11,458 nt of DNA from Geofilum sp964396555. GTDB lineage: Bacteria; Bacteroidota; Bacteroidia; Bacteroidales; Marinilabiliaceae. This document shows positions 7,371 to 11,458 of this stretch, piece by piece; position 1 is the first letter of the stretch; each line of letters starts with the position of its first letter. The notes under the pieces are model-generated. The model was not told the DNA's origin. It searched no databases and saw nothing but the letters and a program-made list of their open reading frames with translations. The stretch lies in NCBI GenBank assembly GCA_964396555.1, contig CAYNFX010000060.1, positions 1 through 11,458 on the forward strand, in the 5' to 3' direction. The translations under genes and the position numbers were made by a program.

Positions 7371-8231
7371 TCAAATTTTTATGCTGTCAAAACCCTGTCC
7401 AAATACCCCCATAACGTTACCCATTGTAATAAAAGCATTGGGGTCAACTTCCTTTATTATCTTAAGGATAGGCTGAGACTCACTTTTACGGGCAATTACC
7501 ATCAGGACTTTCACTTCTTTACCTGAATAACCACCTTCGGCTGGTATTACTGTAATACCACGTTTGGCAACAGTGATGACCTGATGTTTTATTTCCTCAT
7601 AATGATCAGAGAAAATAAAGAACTGAACAGTCTGTTTTGTACCACTTATAATAAGATCTACGGTATATGCCAGAATGGCCATCGTAACGAAACCAAATAT
7701 CATTGTTTCGAGAGACCTGAACAGAATAAAGGAGGAGCAAATAACAACTGCATCAATATAAAGAAGTAAACGGCCTAGGGATATATTCTTGTATTTGTTA
7801 ATCATCAGGGCAATTATATCGGAGCCACCTGTACTTCCTCCATTGAGGAATACTATTCCGGCGCCTGTTCCGGCTAGCACCCCACCCGTTACAGTTGCCA
7901 TTATTCTATCAGCAATCAGGGGCTCCGGGACCAGATGGGTGATTATTGATAGCAAAAGCGAAAAGACGGCTACTGAATAAATGCTTTTTACCCCAAATGA
8001 AGCCCCGATAACCTTCATTGATGTTACAATCAGAATGGAATTCATAATAAGGGTCATAAGACCAATGTCGAAGCCTGTCAGGAAGTGCAGCACTGTTGCT
8101 ATACCAGTCAAACCTCCTGCAATAATCTTAGACGGTATAATAAAACCAGCCCATCCCAAGGCACTAATTCCAAGTCCTATAGTCAGGAATATGTAAGATA
8201 GTAATCCACTCCCAAACGCTTTAAATTTCAT
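7371..8231 (-). CDS. YitT family membrane protein (DUF161 plus DUF2179)
   Basis: The 286-residue protein has about five or six hydrophobic helices in residues 10-195. These include the conserved segments GWAGFIIPSKIIAGGLTG and FLNGGSTGGSDIIALMINK, which mark the YitT family. A soluble C-terminal domain (about 205-283) with RGITVIPAEGGYSGKE and NVMGVFGQGF is the DUF2179 module, possibly a ligand-binding domain. Members sit in the inner membrane; the transported substrate or function is not established, so no role is assigned. Its ATG overlaps the leuS stop by one base (TGATG on the minus strand), a classic arrangement for translational re-initiation, and the M23 gene follows after 4 nt. The family call is strong; the link to the neighbours is only positional. 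Confidence 0.9.
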   Translation of the reverse strand: MKFKAFGSGLLSYIFLTIGLGISALGWAGFIIPSKIIAGGLTGIATVLHFLTGFDIGLMTLIMNSILIVTSMKVIGASFGVKSIYSVAVFSLLLSIITHLVPEPLIADRIMATVTGGVLAGTGAGIVFLNGGSTGGSDIIALMINKYKNISLGRLLLYIDAVVICSSFILFRSLETMIFGFVTMAILAYTVDLIISGTKQTVQFFIFSDHYEEIKHQVITVAKRGITVIPAEGGYSGKEVKVLMVIARKSESQPILKIIKEVDPNAFITMGNVMGVFGQGFDSIKI

Positions 8232-11017
8232 CAGGCTACAACTATGTTAATTATTTTTCCCGGTACAACTATCACTTTTTTCACCGCTTTTCCCTCAGTC
8301 CATTTCTGAGTCTGCTCTTCTTTCAGAACAAGTTTTTCAACGTCAGCCGGGTTAAGGTCTGCTGGAGCTTCCAATTTAAAGCGTACCTTTCCATTGAAAG
8401 ATACAGGATAAAGTACTGTATTCTCTACCAGATAGTCAGCATTGAATTGTGGCCATGGGGCATCACACACAGTCTGATAATGACCCAGAGCATGCCACAA
8501 TTCTTCACAGATATGTGGTGCAAAGGGTGCCATTAAAACTACAAGTGGCTCAAGTACTTCCCTCTTATTGCACTTAAGTGCCGTAAGGTCATTTACGCAT
8601 ATCATAAAGGCACTTACAGCTGTATTGAATGAGAATCTCTCAATGTCTTCAGAAATCTTCTTGATTGTGCGGTGCAGAACTTTTAACTCTTCAGCAGTAG
8701 CTTTTTCGTCTGTTACTAAAAGTTTTGCATCTCTGTCAAAGTATAGTTTCCAAACCTTGCGAAGGAACTTATGCACACCGTCAATACCATTGGTATCCCA
8801 TGGCTTTGATTGTTCAAGAGGTCCCAGGAACATTTCATACAGACGAAGTGTATCAGCTCCATACTCTTCTACTATGGTATCAGGGTTGACCACGTTGAAC
8901 ATGGATTTGGACATCTTCTCAATGGCCCATCCGCATACGTATTTGTCATCCTCAAGAATAAACTCGGCATTTGCATACTCCGGATTCCATGCTTTGAAAG
9001 CATGGATGTCGAGAATGTCATTACGCACCATATTGACATCAACGTGTATTTCCATTGTGTCATACGTGTCTTTAAGATTGTAAGACACAAAAGTGTTGGT
9101 TCCTTTAATACGATATACAAAATTGGATCTTCCTTGTATCATCCCTTGGTTTACGAGCTTTTTGAAAGGTTCATCCTTACAAACATAGCCAAGGTCATAG
9201 AGGAACTTGTTCCAGAATCTTGAATAGAGAAGGTGTCCTGTAGCATGCTCAGTACCTCCGATATAGAGGTCTACATCCTGCCAGTACTCATTAGCTTCTT
9301 TGCTAACTAATGCCTTCCTGTTGCGTGGATCCATGTAGCGCAGATAATATGCTGAAGATCCTGCAAAGCCCGGCATTGTGTTGACTTCCAACGGCCATCC
9401 TTCTTTAGTATTCCAGTTTTTGGCTCTTGCTAGAGGCGGCTCGCCCTTTTCTGTTGGGAGATACTTGTCAATTTCTGGAAGCTCAAGAGGCAGGTCTTCT
9501 TCCTTGAGTGCATAAGGCATATTATCCTTAAAGTATACAGGGAATGGCTCCCCCCAATAGCGCTGTCTGCTGAAGATTGCATCACGCAGACGATAGTTGA
9601 CCTTGACCTTTCCAAGGCCGGTCACTTCTATATGTTTTTTAATTTCAGCAATAGCCCTAGAAACTGAAAGTCCGTTGATAAAACCCGAGTTGATCATGGT
9701 TCCTTCCTTTGAGTCCAAAGAGTCGATCCATGTTGAGGTGTCAGAAGCCTCTTGTCCCGGTAGCACCACAACCTGGGGTATGGGAAGACCAAAGGTCCTG
9801 GCAAACGCAAAGTCACGGCTGTCGTGAGCCGGTACGGCCATAATGGCACCGGTACCATAGCCTGCCAGTACATAGTCACTTATCCAAATTGGAATCACTT
9901 CATTGCTAAGAGGGTTGACAGCATAGGATCCTGTAAAGACTCCGGTAACCTTCCTGACCTCTGCCTGACGTTCACGCTCGGTACGTTTCTTGGTTATGTC
10001 GATGTATTCTTCAACTTCCTTTTTCTGTTCGGCAGAAGTGAGAACAGGTACCAGTTCGCTTTCAGGCGCAAGAACCATAAAGGTTACCCCAAACATAGTG
10101 TCGGGACGGGTTGTAAATATATTAAGCTTTAAATCTGAGTCCTTGATGGGAAACATAACTTCAGCACCTTCTGAGCGACCAATCCAGTTGCGCTGAATCT
10201 CTTTAAGGGAGTCACTCCAGTCAATTGTGTCAAGACCATTAATCAGTCTTTCAGAGTAAGCTGTAATCCTGAGCAGCCACTGACGCATCAGTTTTTGTTC
10301 CACAGGGTGTCCTCCACGTACGCTGAATCCGTCCTTTACCTCATCATTGGCAAGAACAGTACCCAGGGTCGGACACCAGTTTACTACAGTGTCTGCCAAG
10401 TATGCAAGGCGGTAGTTGAGCAGCACTTCCTGTTGCTCATTATGTGACATCTTCTTCCACTCTTCAGCCGAAAAGCTTATTTCTTTGGTTTGTGCAGCGT
10501 TCAAGCCTTCAGTACCCTGCTTTTCGAATCTATTGACAAGGTGGCTGACCGAAAGGGCCTTGTCGGCATCATTGTCGTAGTAATGCTCGAACATCTTTTT
10601 AAAGGCCCATTGAGTCCAGTGGTAGTATTCAGGTTCACAGGTCCTGACTTCACGATCCCAGTCGTATGAAAAGCCTATCTTGTCAAGCTGCTCTCGATAT
10701 CTTTTGATGTTTTGCTCGGTAGTTACAGCAGGGTGTTGTCCTGTCTGGATAGCATACTGTTCTGCTGGCAGACCATAGGCGTCATAACCCATGGGGTGAA
10801 GTACGTTGAACCCGTTTAGTCTCTTATAGCGGCTATATATGTCGGATGCTATGTATCCCAGTGGATGACCAACGTGCAGACCGGCACCTGAGGGATAAGG
10901 AAACATATCAAGGACGTAAAACTTTGGCCTTGACGGATCAATATCAACTTTATAAGTCTTGTTTTCAATCCAATTCTGTTGCCACTTTTTCTCAATTTTT
11001 CTGAAATCGTAATCCAT
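8231..11017 (-). CDS. leuS: Leucyl-tRNA synthetase
   Basis: LeuRS charges tRNA-Leu with leucine and edits mischarged products. Numbered from the ATG at 11017 (928 residues), the class I signatures are HVGH at 48-51 and KMSKS at 701-705. The CP1 editing domain has the threonine-rich TTRPDT (302-307) and VPAHDSRDFAF with the conserved Asp at 402. The protein is about 70 residues longer than E. coli LeuRS. Extra sequence lies at about 148-200 (before VNWCP) and at about 630-695 before KMSKS. The Cys cluster of the zinc-1 region is absent (VRGGHPVEQ instead), which I recall as common in this type. An upstream in-frame ATG at 11053 would add 12 residues (to 940). I prefer 11017 because MDYDFRKIEKKWQ is the usual N-terminus. 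It heads the leuS-yitT-M23 operon and is divergent from the tRNA gene. Confidence 0.97.
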   Translation of the reverse strand: MDYDFRKIEKKWQQNWIENKTYKVDIDPSRPKFYVLDMFPYPSGAGLHVGHPLGYIASDIYSRYKRLNGFNVLHPMGYDAYGLPAEQYAIQTGQHPAVTTEQNIKRYREQLDKIGFSYDWDREVRTCEPEYYHWTQWAFKKMFEHYYDNDADKALSVSHLVNRFEKQGTEGLNAAQTKEISFSAEEWKKMSHNEQQEVLLNYRLAYLADTVVNWCPTLGTVLANDEVKDGFSVRGGHPVEQKLMRQWLLRITAYSERLINGLDTIDWSDSLKEIQRNWIGRSEGAEVMFPIKDSDLKLNIFTTRPDTMFGVTFMVLAPESELVPVLTSAEQKKEVEEYIDITKKRTERERQAEVRKVTGVFTGSYAVNPLSNEVIPIWISDYVLAGYGTGAIMAVPAHDSRDFAFARTFGLPIPQVVVLPGQEASDTSTWIDSLDSKEGTMINSGFINGLSVSRAIAEIKKHIEVTGLGKVKVNYRLRDAIFSRQRYWGEPFPVYFKDNMPYALKEEDLPLELPEIDKYLPTEKGEPPLARAKNWNTKEGWPLEVNTMPGFAGSSAYYLRYMDPRNRKALVSKEANEYWQDVDLYIGGTEHATGHLLYSRFWNKFLYDLGYVCKDEPFKKLVNQGMIQGRSNFVYRIKGTNTFVSYNLKDTYDTMEIHVDVNMVRNDILDIHAFKAWNPEYANAEFILEDDKYVCGWAIEKMSKSMFNVVNPDTIVEEYGADTLRLYEMFLGPLEQSKPWDTNGIDGVHKFLRKVWKLYFDRDAKLLVTDEKATAEELKVLHRTIKKISEDIERFSFNTAVSAFMICVNDLTALKCNKREVLEPLVVLMAPFAPHICEELWHALGHYQTVCDAPWPQFNADYLVENTVLYPVSFNGKVRFKLEAPADLNPADVEKLVLKEEQTQKWTEGKAVKKVIVVPGKIINIVVA

Positions 11018-11137
11018 GACCGCTATATGTTTGAAATGTCTGTAATTTAACAAGAATACGAATTTGCGAATTTATGAAAAGTTTTTGAATGATGTAGGAT
11101 TAGCGTAGCTCTGGCTTTGGTAAAATGCGCTGAATTA

Positions 11138-11169
11138 TTGTAGTGGAAGAATAAAAATTGCTATTTTCG
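11138..11169 (+). promoter_or_regulatory. Candidate Bacteroides-type promoter for tRNA-Arg
   Basis: TTG at 11138-11140 is followed after 21 nt by TATTTTCG at 11162-11169, which matches the TAnnTTTG box at all but one fixed position. Transcription would start near 11176, about 6 nt before the tRNA, as expected for a tRNA gene with a short leader. Confidence 0.5.
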
Positions 11170-11181
11170 CACTCTCTATAC

Positions 11182-11253
11182 GGTCCCGTAGTTCAATGGA
11201 TAGAATACTGGATTCCGGTTCCAGCGATATGGGTTCGACTCCCGTCGGGGCCA
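11182..11253 (+). tRNA. tRNA-Arg (anticodon CCG)
   Basis: The 72-nt sequence folds into a full cloverleaf. The acceptor stem GGTCCCG (11182-11188) pairs with CGGGGCC (11246-11252), with one G-T pair. The D stem is GTTC/GAAT. The anticodon stem CTGGA/TCCAG encloses the loop TTCCGGT, with anticodon CCG at 11215-11217, which reads the arginine codon CGG. The variable loop is CGAT. The T stem ATGGG/CCCGT encloses TTCGACT. The discriminator is A11253, and the next bases are CAA, so the CCA end is not encoded and must be added after transcription. All stems pair well, so the gene looks functional. Confidence 0.96.
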
Positions 11254-11255
11254 CA

Positions 11256-11303
11256 AGAAGCCGCAAGTCTTTTTTGAGGAAGATCTGCGGCTTTTCATTT
11301 TTT
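11256..11303 (+). terminator. Intrinsic terminator of tRNA-Arg
   Basis: AAGCCGCA (11258-11265) pairs with TGCGGCTT (11286-11293). Past one A/C mismatch the stem continues with GTCTT (11267-11271) against AAGAT (11280-11284), leaving an 8-nt loop. Downstream of the stem come TTTT and, after CA, a run of six T (11298-11303). It starts 3 nt after the tRNA, as is typical of a monocistronic tRNA transcript. Confidence 0.85.
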
Positions 11304-11458
11304 GTAAACCGATTGGTCTGGCCGGGGATTTAAGGCATTAGCCTTTTAGATTATTTCTGGTCTGGCAAGGTCGGGTCAGCTTACTTTCCTAAGGTATAGT
11401 ACTCCGTTAGCTTTGAAGGGATTTATAAAGTATAAAGTCGTACTCATTTTCCTCAATA

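Noticed and set aside
8568..9223. Long open frames (171 and 137 codons) on the plus strand within leuS
   Set aside because: They are antisense to conserved leuS coding sequence, their products are serine- and leucine-rich without recognisable domains, and they overlap each other in different frames. They are shadows of leuS.
11376..11450. Short minus-strand frame of about 23 codons near the right edge
   Set aside because: No similarity, no ribosome-binding signal and no domain; an open frame this short is expected by chance.

Overview
The window reads as chromosomal core DNA from a member of the Bacteroidota, most likely the order Bacteroidales. The clues are an RprX/RprY-type two-component pair, the acpP-fabF-rnc cluster with a divergent purN, a long LeuRS with insertions relative to the E. 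coli enzyme, start codons without clear Shine-Dalgarno sequences, candidate promoters of the Bacteroides type (TTG about 20 nt upstream of TAnnTTTG), and a tRNA gene with no encoded CCA. I see no transposase, integrase, phage gene, CRISPR array or defence gene.

Layout. On the left, a plus-strand gene encodes a small exported beta-barrel-like protein. It meets the minus-strand rprX-rprY pair end to end across a strong hairpin that can serve as a shared terminator. Next on the minus strand is the fatty-acid cluster acpP-fabF, followed by rnc (RNase III). An AT-rich gap of about 170 bp separates acpP from the divergent purN. purN runs head-on into a minus-strand operon transcribed leuS -> yitT-like -> M23 peptidase, and the last 95 bp of the peptidase gene are antisense to the end of purN. 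On the right, a tRNA-Arg(CCG) gene on the plus strand has its own promoter and terminator. About 155 nt of unassigned DNA follow. No gene-free stretch is longer than 300 bases.

How the genes fit together. AcpP carries the growing acyl chain that FabF elongates, so acpP and fabF are functionally linked; rnc follows by conserved order rather than shared chemistry. RprX and RprY form one signalling unit. LeuS and the tRNA are translation genes, and the YitT-like membrane protein and M23 hydrolase downstream of leuS appear to be co-transcribed with it (1-nt overlap, then a 4-nt gap). PurN performs the first formyl transfer of purine synthesis.

I found no convincing new biological system. The points most worth a second look are the antisense overlap of purN and the M23 gene, the Asp in place of the usual zinc-ligand His in the M23 protein, and the probable GTG start of rnc just behind fabF.
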